This document shows positions 8,161 to 17,008 of a stretch of DNA of 64,000 bases, one piece after another; the stretch's first letter is position 1, and each line of letters opens with the position of its first letter. This DNA is from Paenibacillus sp. V4I7 (lineage in GTDB: Bacteria > Bacillota > Bacilli > Paenibacillales > NBRC-103111): positions 62,001 to 126,000 of the forward strand of contig NZ_JAUSZD010000001.1 in NCBI RefSeq assembly GCF_030817275.1, in the 5' to 3' direction. The translations under genes were made by a program, and so were the position numbers. The notes under the pieces were generated by a model. It was not told where the DNA came from, did not search any database, and worked only from the letters and a program-made list of their open reading frames with translations.

Positions 8161-9057
8161 CTACGCTACTTTCATATTCTTTTTCAGTTTAGACTTCAGC
8201 AATCTTTCCGTCAGGACTGTTGAAAAAGCGTTGTAAATTGCTGAGATCACTGGTAATAGGAAATCATCGAACAGATCAATTCTTATGTTGTTGAAGAAGT
8301 TTTTATCATCGTCAAGATTGATTTGGCAAAACCCTTTCATATTACCTTTCATTGTAGCAGTGAGCAGCCGGAACAATTCTTCTACCTGCCTATTTTTATC
8401 ACTAAATGATATTTTAACGATGGAGTCGTCATCTATTTCCCCACCTAACGCACGGATTTCTTCTTTGCATTTTTCCAGTTGAGTATCATCAAGATCTTCT
8501 TTAATGTGAGCTGCTATTAGTCCGTCAACGTTTTGTTGAACAGTAGCAGACACACGGTATTCTGCATTCTGAAAAATGCTATCATCTATAAATTGTTTAA
8601 TGTCGGGCATGTCTTCGCTAAATTTCTGAATGAAATGAATGACTTGCGAAAACGTTTCTCTTTCATAGATATCAACGCGAAGAAAAGTTCTGAAAACTGG
8701 AACCTCTACATTTGGGTGATCGTCATCTACTGAATAACTTACAGTTGAAAAATTAAGCGAGCAATCGACTGCTTCTCCTAATGTAGATTTAATTTGATGG
8801 GCGAATTTTTCAAGCCAACTAATTTGGTTGTATAATACACCAATGCCAACATAGGCATATTTAAAATGCTTAGAGTAAGGGTTTCCATTCTGTCCTTCAC
8901 AAGAGCTGTCGGTCAAAAAAATGCTTGTCTTATTGATCGCTTCAACAACAGGGAGAATGGCAGGGTCAATTGGAAAATCGATTCCCTGTAGAAACTCAAG
9001 CTTGTCCTGATTAGTCACTACAATAGATTTTAGCGGGAAGTAGTTATTGTTTTTCAT
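8161..9057 (-). CDS. Hypothetical protein with SSCEG motif, 298 aa
   Basis: Start ATG 9057 with AGGAGGG upstream. The N-terminal part (ILPVVEAINKTSIFLTDSSCEGQNG) resembles a motif in phage and plasmid proteins of unknown function, where a Cys-containing SSCEG turn follows a helix. The rest is mixed alpha/beta and acidic, with no membrane segment. It sits alone between two non-coding stretches upstream of rep. Function not known. Confidence 0.65.
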   Translation of the reverse strand: MKNNNYFPLKSIVVTNQDKLEFLQGIDFPIDPAILPVVEAINKTSIFLTDSSCEGQNGNPYSKHFKYAYVGIGVLYNQISWLEKFAHQIKSTLGEAVDCSLNFSTVSYSVDDDHPNVEVPVFRTFLRVDIYERETFSQVIHFIQKFSEDMPDIKQFIDDSIFQNAEYRVSATVQQNVDGLIAAHIKEDLDDTQLEKCKEEIRALGGEIDDDSIVKISFSDKNRQVEELFRLLTATMKGNMKGFCQINLDDDKNFFNNIRIDLFDDFLLPVISAIYNAFSTVLTERLLKSKLKKNMKVA

Positions 9058-9335
9058 TTTCTTGCCCTCCTATTATTGTTTTAGCCTCTAAATCTTTCCT
9101 AAGAGCCATGACTTTGACCTTCTTTGACCTTTTAATCAAGTTTAACTCATGGCTTAGAATAATTCAAGGAGCGGGGAATATGATAAAAGTGGAGCTGACT
9201 TAGCCTTTTTCATTCCTGGTTTCAATTGAAGCTCTTTCCTATTCTGATCCAACCAGTTTCGAGGATCAACTTGCGGTACCACTCATAGCGCATCAACATA
9301 TATTCACGCACCCTCCATTTTCATAATACGCTCAT

Positions 9336-9524
9336 TCACGCAATATTAACTTCAGATATAAACGAACATACTTGTTCTTCCTCTACTTCTCTTTCCCTTG
9401 CCTTTATTCGTTCGATCGCTTTTACATCCTCTTCAGAAAAGACATCAACGCCATGTCCTATTGGATACCACAATGGCGAAAACGATGTTTCGCAGTATCC
9501 AGGATGAACAGGTAGGAAAGAGAA
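9336..9524 (-). pseudogene. Decayed gene fragment, 62 codons without a start
   Basis: Between a TAG at 9525-9527 and a TGA at 9336, the minus strand reads HPGYCETSFSPLWYPIG... DVFSEEDVKAIERIKARE, which looks protein-coding (amphipathic acidic/basic helix, balanced composition). There is no ATG/GTG/TTG start and no SD, so it is probably the 3' remnant of a gene. The rest of 9058-9604 holds nothing I can name. Confidence 0.3.
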
Positions 9525-9604
9525 CTACTCATCCCTAAAGCGATTCGTCAAAGAAATGCCGAGATAGGTAGACCAACTAGTCTACTAATTTCCGTTAGTA
9601 GTTT

Positions 9605-10504
9605 TTATTCCCCCGATGTTCGAAAGTGATTACTCATATTAAAAAGTGCGATAGCATCTTGTACATTGTCTAAAGTTATAAGATCTATAGATAAATTAGC
9701 CTGTGACGGTTCATCAAAATATGTGCCTATGTAATTAATACCAAAATAATTCTTGATGCGTCTTTCCATGTCTTCTTTGTATTTTGGTTTCCCAAATTTA
9801 TAGATGATTCTGTTATGTTTAAGATCAATTGCAACATGACTTGTGCTTTTTCTCTTTTTGCGATATTCCATAGTACGTGGATCCGCTGTATTGTAAAATT
9901 CAGGATTGAATCCCTGTGAGATAAAATGATTATGCAAGCATCTAACGATCTCTTCTTTCATACCAAATCGTGCAAAAAATGATTCATGATCAGCTATTAT
10001 ACCGAGGGATTCTAACCTAGCGAATTCCAGGAAATTTTTTAGGAGATAATGATTCTTGCTCCCTTCAAACGCCATACTCATTTGATCCTGGAAGAAAGTT
10101 AAAACTTCATCCCAAGTTAGGGTTGCGTGGCTTTCTAGCTTTGATGCATTACATATCCCATAGTGACCAGTAAGTTGGTCCTCATCTAGAGTATTTGCAG
10201 CTATTTTCACTTCCAGAAGTATAACTTTTTTGATTTCTTTGAAGCAGAAATATGCATCAGGTCTTCCACCCGCTTTCTTCGAAGTGGAAGGATCAATCTT
10301 TCCGTCTCTACTTAATCCAATAACGATCGCTTGATCCACATCAAAAGGTAGCTTTTCACACTCCAGGCCCATTGTAACCGATTCATGAGAAAGTGATTGA
10401 CTTTTCCAAATAAAATTAGCAAATTGTGAAGCGAGTGCGGTTTCTTCAAGGATATGAACCATTAGCTCAGTTATCCGATTTTCGCGTGCTCGAGCTTGCA
10501 ACAT
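9605..10504 (-). CDS. PD-(D/E)XK-like nuclease, 299 aa
   Basis: The motif GGRPDAYFCF ... KKVILLEVKI (about residues 80-103) is the D-x(n)-E-x-K core of the PD-(D/E)XK nuclease superfamily. The remainder is helical, with a basic C-terminal third (RKKRKS, RRIKNYFG). It would cut DNA or RNA in the cytoplasm and may act in defence or element maintenance, but it stands alone with no methylase. The ATG at 10504 has no good SD; the AAGGGGG further up suggests that the true start could be a non-standard codon upstream. Confidence 0.6.
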   Translation of the reverse strand: MLQARARENRITELMVHILEETALASQFANFIWKSQSLSHESVTMGLECEKLPFDVDQAIVIGLSRDGKIDPSTSKKAGGRPDAYFCFKEIKKVILLEVKIAANTLDEDQLTGHYGICNASKLESHATLTWDEVLTFFQDQMSMAFEGSKNHYLLKNFLEFARLESLGIIADHESFFARFGMKEEIVRCLHNHFISQGFNPEFYNTADPRTMEYRKKRKSTSHVAIDLKHNRIIYKFGKPKYKEDMERRIKNYFGINYIGTYFDEPSQANLSIDLITLDNVQDAIALFNMSNHFRTSGE

Positions 10505-10629
10505 GAATGGATTCGTACGTGATATATGAATACCCCCTTAAAAGGAAGATGGATTAATAACTCAGGCCGATTATTTGTCACCCGATAGTATTTGTTCTTA
10601 AAACATAAGGCATCATGTACACCGCCTAT

Positions 10630-10752
10630 TCATTTTGATACATAATTGATAAACCATCTGCAAAAGGGAACACCAAAAAAAAGCAAAATCGATACGCCTA
10701 TAATCATGTAAAGGATGAAATTTCCTATTTGTTCCCAATATACCGGAGTCAT
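10630..10752 (-). CDS. Small single-span membrane protein, 40 aa
   Basis: ATG 10752 (MTPVYWEQIGNF...) follows AGAGGTG with 7 bases spacing. Residues about 11-30 are hydrophobic (FILYMIIGVSILLFFGVPF), followed by a basic tail, so one membrane helix is predicted. It lies between the S16 protease and nuclease genes, reading the same way. Function unknown; a role in a complex with the membrane-anchored protease downstream is conceivable. Confidence 0.5.
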   Translation of the reverse strand: MTPVYWEQIGNFILYMIIGVSILLFFGVPFCRWFINYVSK

Positions 10753-10783
10753 TTATGTACACCTCTTTCAAATTATACTAACG

Positions 10784-11866
10784 TCATCGTTCAGGTAGAT
10801 TACTTAAAAAGTCAATTGCTCCCTGTAGCGTCTCCACTGGTACAATTATCATTTTCGAATGGATCCTTGCAGCTGTATCTATTGCTTCTTTCTCATTTGA
10901 GTTTTCATAGGTGATATCTTTCCAACGCGCAATCGGGTAATATTTCGGAACAAAAAAGATATCGACCTTTTCACGATCAGCGGTCTTAATTTTCAGATCT
11001 ATTGAACCAATTGGACCGACCTTTCCATCAAGTTCCATCGTCCCTGTACCGGCAATTTTATATCCCTTTGTCAGACTTCTATCGCTGATCCTTTGAACTA
11101 GATTAAGAGCGTGCATGAGTCCCGCTGAATTACCGGCAGTATGATAATCATATTTAAACAACTCATTAATTAAATATGCATGATTTGTATCTGTAATAGA
11201 ATCTCTAACGGAAATTCCAGTTATAAACTGGTCCCCGGTCTTTTCCGTATAAGTAAAGGGAATCTCTTGTTTATTCCCCTCTCTTAGAACAGTAAATACA
11301 TGTCTATCCCCATACTGGAGATTCCATGTTTTTTTTAACGAAACATATTCGTGTAAACTGTTCACCTCAACACCGTCAATAGATAATATAATATCGTTAA
11401 TATCAAATGAATTTTTGTTTTCGTGAAGCTTCGGATCATAAGATTGAATCGTAGGTTTGACTTCAATATCGAAAGAATACAACTCCCGTTTCGCAGAAAC
11501 CAGGCTATGTAGCACCATTTCGGCATAAGTGTCATATTGATCCAATATATCCTCTTGCAGCCCCGGAGCGGTTAATGTGCTTGTTTTGAGTGATGGGGAT
11601 CTGCCTTGAAGTTGAAACAACAATACTTCGCACAGTAAGCTCAGCACGTTTTTAGGATTAGTTGTGTAAACGCTCGTCGCATAAATGGGAGGAAGATTAT
11701 TGTCAAATGGTTTGCCACTATATTTTTCCCAGCCCTGTCTGTCAAGATAACTATCCGTCTCAGATAGTTCACCTACTGCGTAAATGGTTTTATCGTTCGC
11801 AGGTACAAAGTACAATATAGTCATCGTTATTAGAATAAGAAAGACTGTGACTGCAACTCTAGTCAT
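10784..11866 (-). CDS. Membrane-anchored PDZ / Lon-like S16 serine protease
   Basis: About 360 aa from ATG 11866. One N-terminal membrane helix (VAVTVFLILITMTILYFV) is followed by an extracytoplasmic region with a PDZ-like stretch (about 150-210, NDIILSIDGVEVNSL) and a Lon proteolytic domain. The Ser-Lys dyad is visible: Ser in GNSAGL (about 247) and Lys in GPIGSIDLK (about 292). The architecture matches the YlbL family. The start is uncertain: there is no clear SD at 11866, and an upstream GTG or TTG near 11920 behind AGGTG would add a few basic residues. It follows an AbrB-like gene and is probably co-transcribed with it. Confidence 0.75.
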   Translation of the reverse strand: MTRVAVTVFLILITMTILYFVPANDKTIYAVGELSETDSYLDRQGWEKYSGKPFDNNLPPIYATSVYTTNPKNVLSLLCEVLLFQLQGRSPSLKTSTLTAPGLQEDILDQYDTYAEMVLHSLVSAKRELYSFDIEVKPTIQSYDPKLHENKNSFDINDIILSIDGVEVNSLHEYVSLKKTWNLQYGDRHVFTVLREGNKQEIPFTYTEKTGDQFITGISVRDSITDTNHAYLINELFKYDYHTAGNSAGLMHALNLVQRISDRSLTKGYKIAGTGTMELDGKVGPIGSIDLKIKTADREKVDIFFVPKYYPIARWKDITYENSNEKEAIDTAARIHSKMIIVPVETLQGAIDFLSNLPER

Positions 11867-12003
11867 TACTTGAAACGCTGTTATTCTTATTAATTTATTA
11901 ACTATCGCAACAAACACCCCCAAACACCTAATATTGCAAAAAAAGATAGTGATCGTAGAATTAGCGAAAAAAAGAACTCCCTGACCTCTCTCCCTAGTTG
12001 TTA

Positions 12004-12540
12004 CTAAACAGGCATGATCCAAACAACTTGTTTATCCGGATACTCTGTATTAATAGCCTTTTTGGCGTCTTTAAGATCCCCACGTACACGAAAATCTATG
12101 ATTACTATAGGAACATTCTCTGAATCTCTTAACCCTGCTTTATAATCTATAAAATCCGAAAACGTGTCTACTGAATTTTTTTTAATTGGTGTACGGTTCA
12201 GATATTGGTTAAGAGAAGGACGAGCAGCTGCTAACGGCTCCCTATAATCAAGATGTTCTTTGGCTGGCCACAGTTTATTCTGGACTGTAAGATAACCTGT
12301 CCCATTTTCAATGTTAACTATTCTGATTCTATCTGAAGGCTCGAGCGACATTCTGCTTCTGAACTTAGTTGGTATATATAGATTGCCGGCAGCTGTGATT
12401 TTGTATGAATCATTTATTTCATCTGTAAGTGCTTTACGTATACATGTATCGCCTTCTTCTGAATAAAAGAAAACAACACTGTCTAATCCTTTGATAAGAC
12501 CTAACTGATGCAGAATTGCTTTAGTAAATGAAACCATCAT
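12004..12540 (-). CDS. AbrB/SpoVT-like DNA-binding protein, 178 aa
   Basis: Start ATG 12540 behind AAGGAG. Residues about 45-82 (YKITAAGNLYIPTKFRSRM... DRIRIVNIENGTGYLTVQ) have the beta-hairpin pattern of the swapped-hairpin AbrB fold, which binds operator DNA as a dimer. The extra C-terminal 95 residues are not a standard part of antitoxin-type AbrB proteins. Its stop is 137 bases from the chosen start of the S16 protease, so an expressed pair is likely, and the regulator may control the protease gene. No toxin partner is evident. Confidence 0.6.
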   Translation of the reverse strand: MMVSFTKAILHQLGLIKGLDSVVFFYSEEGDTCIRKALTDEINDSYKITAAGNLYIPTKFRSRMSLEPSDRIRIVNIENGTGYLTVQNKLWPAKEHLDYREPLAAARPSLNQYLNRTPIKKNSVDTFSDFIDYKAGLRDSENVPIVIIDFRVRGDLKDAKKAINTEYPDKQVVWIMPV

Positions 12541-12584
12541 GACGAAAATCTCCTTCTATCATATCGATATAGCAGTTGCTAATT

Positions 12585-13088
12585 TCAAGGATTTTGTTTT
12601 GATCTTTTTCTTCGCTTATAGGTATCACTGCCGTAATACATTCCGTAGACTCTTTCATGCACAATGTTATGAATGCCTGATTTTATGATCAGACCACAAT
12701 CGATAAAAGACTGCAATTTGGCTGGCTGCCCTTCTTTAGAAAGACAATCTCGTTTAACAGTACCCCGAGACAACTTAAATTTGTTTTCAAAATCACTTGC
12801 GACAAGAAAACTGGTACTAAGGGATCTGCAGTTCGGACATACCTTCAACTCTCCCACTATCCGAACATCCTTTTCTGCATACTGCCGTTCACATAGACCA
12901 CATCTATGCGGAAATTGAGTTTCTCCACCACGCAGGCTAAGAATTCTTTCTTCCAGGCCGGCTAGCTTTTTATCAAGTACGAAAACAAAGCCTTTAACTT
13001 CGTGATCCACTTGATCAAGCGTTAAAATAAATTCTTTTAACTCTTTCGTCTGTTGATAGCTAGTTACAAAATGGTCCAATACATTCAT
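12585..13088 (-). CDS. Zn-ribbon protein with helical N-terminus, 167 aa
   Basis: ATG 13088 follows GTGGTG by a suitable distance. Residues about 1-55 form a helical, possibly coiled region. CGLC (near 63) and CPNC (near 84) make a four-Cys zinc ribbon. The C-terminal part (FENKFKLSRGTVKRDCLSKEGQPAKLQSFIDCGLI) looks like a helix-turn-helix. The C-terminus is very basic (KRRKRSK). A nucleic-acid-binding regulator is the simplest reading; family not recognised. Confidence 0.6.
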   Translation of the reverse strand: MNVLDHFVTSYQQTKELKEFILTLDQVDHEVKGFVFVLDKKLAGLEERILSLRGGETQFPHRCGLCERQYAEKDVRIVGELKVCPNCRSLSTSFLVASDFENKFKLSRGTVKRDCLSKEGQPAKLQSFIDCGLIIKSGIHNIVHERVYGMYYGSDTYKRRKRSKQNP

Positions 13089-13231
13089 ACTTTTAACACC
13101 ACTCAATTCGATTTAAGGTAAAGTAGGATGGTATTTTCTCAATCAAGATGGAAATGTCGATACTAAGAAGCTCTCTACGCTCACAAACAACGCCAGGAAT
13201 TGGGTGTAACTTCCCAACTGATGTCCCATGC

Positions 13232-13597
13232 TTATTCTATAATTAGGTTTGTTATCAACCATTCTGTTCTATTAACATTATTCCGACAATCACTTTCAAA
13301 AACATCGTCGTATTTTTCGAAAGATACATCCTTCCAACCTGCATACTTTCCACTATATTCCTGTAAGCCTTCATTCTTAATCCGCAAGAAAAAGTAGCCC
13401 CCCATCACACTTGACTGAGCAATGATTTTTCCATTCAGCAACTCTTTTTTAGCGTCTGGCCATTCCACAGTTATTTCATTTCCCTCATTATCATGAAGTG
13501 TTTCAAATGGATGTAAATCAAAAATCAATCCCTTTTTGGATCTTTTAAAGGTTTTCTCCATAGCATCTTCGCCTTTGTTAATTAATCTTTCCTTCAT
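13232..13597 (-). CDS. Hypothetical protein, 121 aa
   Basis: ATG 13597 with GGGGGG eight bases upstream. The protein is a small mostly beta-strand protein with many aromatic residues (GGYFFLRIKNEGLQEYSG... WKDVSFEKYDD). No membrane or catalytic signature. It could be an immunity-type or orphan protein; unknown. Confidence 0.55.
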   Translation of the reverse strand: MKERLINKGEDAMEKTFKRSKKGLIFDLHPFETLHDNEGNEITVEWPDAKKELLNGKIIAQSSVMGGYFFLRIKNEGLQEYSGKYAGWKDVSFEKYDDVFESDCRNNVNRTEWLITNLIIE

Positions 13598-13775
13598 CGT
13601 TAATCCCCCCTGAGAAACACAATAGCGTATTCAACCATATTTTTCGAAGAGCCTTAATAGTCCAGCTCAATTATGCCTATTTCCCCATCCAGCGAACTCG
13701 AAGTAAGAACGACAATATTAATATGCTAACCCACCACACCACACCACACATATTTCCATTATACATTAATTAAAT

Positions 13776-13805
13776 CGGGATTAAAAGATAAAAAACGGGA
13801 TTAAA
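13776..13805. repeat. Two direct repeats CGGGATTAAA, 20 bp apart
   Basis: Identical 10-mers at 13776-13785 and 13796-13805 are one 20-bp step apart, in a stretch that also has a CCACA run (13730-13750). It may be an operator or part of the nearby palindrome element; no gene is seen from 13598 to 14312. Confidence 0.3.
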
Positions 13806-13812
13806 CACCCCC

Positions 13813-13939
13813 GTGGAACATTGCTTATAACCCCCTAAATAAAAAGAGGGAGGTCGTGAAATACGCAAAGTGTTGATCTGACAAGGCTTATTTAGGGTTA
13901 TCAGTACCTAAATTCTGAATTCTCGTGAAAATGTTCCAC
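13813..13939. repeat. Long imperfect palindrome, MITE-like or structured origin-like element
   Basis: GTGGAACATT (13813-13822) is inverted at 13930-13939. Inside it, ATAACC(C)CCTAAATAA (13827-13842) is inverted as TTATTTAGGGTTAT (13888-13901). The 127-bp unit could fold into a branched hairpin. It carries no gene. It could be a miniature transposable element, a single-strand origin or a structured RNA; the sequence does not decide. Confidence 0.45.
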
Positions 13940-14312
13940 AGAATCACAAAATGACCAGATTTGAGATAGTTATCTGGCCCAAGAAAGTAATAAGACTGCC
14001 ATCGTCAGTCTTTTCTAAATCAGCCAAGTTTTTATTTTTGGACTTACAAATATGCCTAATAATGATGATATCTTTGATAAATTGCTGTTGCTGCCTCGTT
14101 TCCTGACTGAACGAACCGGGGGATCCGAACAAGTTGTTTTGTTTTAAAATTTTATTGCAATAGACCAAGTTTTCTGATCATGCTATGCTTTTATTAGAGA
14201 ATAATGGTATTGATGATTCCTGCTCGGCATTGGTTGGAGTTTGTAGAAACTGAAAGACAAATAAAAGTACAATAAAGCAATCAATAAAAATACTATGTTA
14301 TGAGGATGCAAT

Positions 14313-15041
14313 ATGAAATTAATTGATTTAGAAAAGTTAGAGGTAGCTTTAGCAGAGGATAGAATCGGATTTCAAGAAGTTGCTGATCAATTATTTAATA
14401 AGAGTACAAAACCTTGGCAAACCGCAGAATGGAAGAAAAGAAGAGAAGAATTATTGAAGGATCATTGCGAACAATGCAACAAAAAAGAAGGAACAAAGGT
14501 TATTCAACACTTTTGGCATCCACAAGATTATTCAAGTATTCAATATCCGATTGTAGGTAGATATATAGATGAATATTTCGATAGATTTCTAATTGAAAAT
14601 AATTTACTTATAAGTGAGTTGACTGAAAAACGTTGGGTTGAGGAAGCAGAAGAGAAACAACTGTGTCCTAATTGTTCTTCGATTAATTTTACCGAAAGAA
14701 AAACAAAGACACCGAGATACAGATGCAATAAATGTAAAGATGAATTTGATGAACCAGTTATCGGTAAACTTATAGGCTTATCAACCAAAGACGATTTTCA
14801 AAGTGGCTTTGCCAGGAAATTTATTAATGAGAAGATATGGCAGACATTCGAAGAAAAAATTAGAAAAGAAGCTATATTAGAAAGTATTAGCCAGCATAAG
14901 AAATATATTTCCTTTGAAGGGACTAAAACATATTGTAGTAAATGCGCTTTCTTATGGGATAAAAAAGGGATGAAACTTTGTGATAAGTGTAAAACCAAAT
15001 ACCACAACAAAGGTAGAACCGAGTGTTCAGAATGCAGATGA
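14313..15041 (+). CDS. Multi-zinc-finger protein with HNH-like N-terminal part, 242 aa
   Basis: ATG 14313 has GAGG 7 bases upstream. Four or five cysteine pairs are visible: CEQC (near 52), CPNC with CNKC (near 118 and 138), CSKC with CDKC (near 210 and 224), and a final CSEC. The first, followed by VIQHFWHP, resembles the C-x2-C ... H part of an HNH-type zinc site, so an HNH-like fold is possible but incomplete. The base composition is clearly more AT-rich than the conjugation-like cluster. It starts a rightward group with a decayed gene and a nuclease-like gene. Confidence 0.6.
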   Translation: MKLIDLEKLEVALAEDRIGFQEVADQLFNKSTKPWQTAEWKKRREELLKDHCEQCNKKEGTKVIQHFWHPQDYSSIQYPIVGRYIDEYFDRFLIENNLLISELTEKRWVEEAEEKQLCPNCSSINFTERKTKTPRYRCNKCKDEFDEPVIGKLIGLSTKDDFQSGFARKFINEKIWQTFEEKIRKEAILESISQHKKYISFEGTKTYCSKCAFLWDKKGMKLCDKCKTKYHNKGRTECSECR

Positions 15042-15130
15042 AAAGATTCTCTATAATGGGGAAAGCATGATTGTTAAATGCTTACTAGGACTAAAAGACT
15101 CATCCATTATGAGATTGGAGGAAACTAAAA

Positions 15131-15364
15131 ATGTCGCATGAGGACGAAATTAATGAAGAACAAAAACTATTTTAAAACGGATTTTAAAATCAATTGCTTG
15201 ACAAAGAGATTGCCCTATTGGAAAAATTTCTCGGTGAAACACAAGAGTTATTAGAATCACAAGGAAAACTATCTGAAACTAAATTAGCTAAGGCATTGGA
15301 ATTTATGGAGTATACGTTTCTTCATGATCTACTGGACGAAATGGGTGAACGTAAGTTGAATTAA
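15131..15364 (+). pseudogene. Small gene interrupted by two in-frame TAA stops
   Basis: ATG 15131, with GGAGG ten bases upstream, reads 14 codons (MSHEDEINEEQKLF), then TAA, three codons, TAA, and continues in the same frame as NQLLDKEIALLEKF... to TAA at 15362. The downstream 58 codons look fully coding (amphipathic helices). The frame is intact across both stops. This suggests nonsense decay of a 77-codon helical protein, or less likely re-initiation at TTG 15194, which has no SD. Confidence 0.5.
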
Positions 15365-15426
15365 AGCTCTTTAGCCAATATGGTTAAAGGAAAGAAAGTT
15401 AGATTTCTGAGGGAGTGTAAATAGGA

Positions 15427-15915
15427 TTGAAGACAGAAATGGGAGAATTAATTGTAGGTGCTTACCTTAAACAAATTGAAGGATGCGATTTTGTTGAATA
15501 TAACGCACGACCAAGAGGCGGGGGAATTAAAGGTTTAGATGAATTAGACGTAATAGGCATGAATTTTGCCACTAATACAGCCTACTTGTGTGAAGTCACA
15601 ACACATCTCCTAGGAGCTTTGTATGTTGATAATAAAACTACGGTTGAAAAGATATCTTCAAAACATCTAAAACAAAAGGAATACGCTGAAACATATTTAA
15701 AAAACTTTGAGAACATTCGCTTCATGTTCTGGAGTCCATATGTTCCAATTGGGTACATAACCAGAGGTTTGGAGACTTTGCCTGATTTAGAATTAATTAT
15801 TAATAAAGAATATACTAGTAAAATTAATGAACTTAAGTTCTTGGCAAGAAAAACTACAAATGATTCAGGCAATGATTTCTTTAGAGCCTTACAGATTATT
15901 GAGCATTTAAAATAA
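15427..15915 (+). CDS. Restriction-endonuclease-fold-like protein, 162 aa
   Basis: A TTG start at 15427 follows GAGGGAG; ATG 15439 is an alternative. The stretch GLDELDVIGMNFATNTAYLCE followed by VTTH resembles the PD-(D/E)XK core (Asp, then Glu-x-Lys), but the Lys position is Thr. The length is close to a minimal nuclease domain. It may be an inactive or variant nuclease. It is AT-rich like the gene at 14313 and probably in the same transcript. Confidence 0.5.
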   Translation: MKTEMGELIVGAYLKQIEGCDFVEYNARPRGGGIKGLDELDVIGMNFATNTAYLCEVTTHLLGALYVDNKTTVEKISSKHLKQKEYAETYLKNFENIRFMFWSPYVPIGYITRGLETLPDLELIINKEYTSKINELKFLARKTTNDSGNDFFRALQIIEHLK

Positions 15916-16015
15916 AATAGCCGATTTCATCCCCAAGTAACATAGGAAGTTAAAGCGAAATTAAAGTAATAGGTCCTTCTTCGAAACAACATCATTGAAA
16001 AGGGTATTTGGCTTT

Positions 16016-16135
16016 TCGAATTTTTAAGCCTCAGACTTCGAAAAATATAATCGAAACAGAGGCAGCAGAATATGAAATAAAGTCATATAATGCCGTTGTT
16101 TTATTGAACTATCGTATCCGTTAGTTTAACGACAA
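16016..16135 (+). repeat. Dispersed intergenic repeat, copy A
   Basis: It has TTTTCGAA, GACTTCGAAAAATA, a GCCGTTGTT arm and the tail TTTTATTGAACTATCG ... CCGTTAGTTTAACG. The same ordered blocks recur at 37255-37400 and partly at 18330-18425. It looks like a non-coding repeat or the end of a lost insertion sequence of the Paenibacillus type. The interval 15916-16251 contains no gene. Confidence 0.45.
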
Positions 16136-16251
16136 GAGCAAGTTTCCGAGGCGTCCCTCTCTCAGGTATCTTTTCCGCTATCGACCCCAAGCCTTAGCTT
16201 TGCGATCAGCGAGTGAAACACCAATAAACGCCCCACAATGTTAAACAAAAC

Positions 16252-16701
16252 CTATTTTTGCTTTGATTCTGTTATGTTAAAAGTCCCCGTTCCCTTATTA
16301 ATATGGTTTCCTTCGAGCCAATCCACTTCTACCGATACAGGTATATTAATCGGCAGTTCTAATTCGGATAACGTTATCTTTTCATTCGGATCTAATTTTG
16401 AAACAACGGTTTTTGAATCGGCTTTTACAGTCTTACCTGAAAGCTTTTCTTTTGTATCCACTCGATAATATATAACTACACTTTCAACAGGAACACTCCC
16501 TGTATACATAAATTCAATATCGTAACCCTGTTGTCCTAGAGTATTGATTTTTGGAATCATCACTAATTTCCAATTTTCTAAGCCATTTTGATTCGTAAAT
16601 GCTGTATCGACGGAGAGAATTTTAGAATCTTTATTATCATTATTTTTTGAACAACCCACAATAAATATGATACATGCCATTATGATCAAAGATTTTCTCA
16701 T
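16252..16701 (-). CDS. Predicted lipoprotein, 149 aa
   Basis: ATG 16701 follows GAGGTGATG. The N-terminus has MRK, a hydrophobic stretch and the lipobox IVGC (Cys 17), so it should be lipid-anchored on the outer face of the membrane. The mature part is beta-rich (YDIEFMYTGSVPVESVVIYY...), with no known domain. It is flanked by repeats and stands alone, a likely accessory gene. Confidence 0.7.
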   Translation of the reverse strand: MRKSLIIMACIIFIVGCSKNNDNKDSKILSVDTAFTNQNGLENWKLVMIPKINTLGQQGYDIEFMYTGSVPVESVVIYYRVDTKEKLSGKTVKADSKTVVSKLDPNEKITLSELELPINIPVSVEVDWLEGNHINKGTGTFNITESKQK

Positions 16702-16829
16702 TACATCATCACCTCTTTTTTCTTATACGAAAAATAAGTAAAATTGTTTCATTTTTCCAAATTCAAATACGAGTTGAGAATGAGCAAATCTTCCCATTAG
16801 CTGAGAACAGTGCTACCACGTGGCAGCCC

Positions 16830-16875
16830 TTTCGGTGTTAAACTAACGTTCTTCGTTAGCTGAACGCCCCGCATG
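16830..16875. repeat. Hairpin related to the dispersed repeat tail
   Basis: GTTAAACTAACG, a TTCTT loop, and CGTTAGCTGAACG form an inverted repeat whose arms match the CGTTAGTTTAAC tail of the dispersed repeats. The remainder of 16702-17008 has no gene. Confidence 0.35.
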
Positions 16876-17008
16876 TATATCTAATGGTAAGGGTTAACAG
16901 TTTTTTGAGCAATCCATTATGGCTAAGTTGGCTTGGCACAATTAAAAAAACAACTAGGAGCGATGTAACAAAAAATACTATTTACTTACTGATGGTATCT
17001 TGTTAATC

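Noticed and set aside
13944..14168. Minus frame of 74 codons
   Set aside because: Only a TTG start with no SD, and the amino acid mix looks like non-coding AT-rich DNA; no homology recognised.
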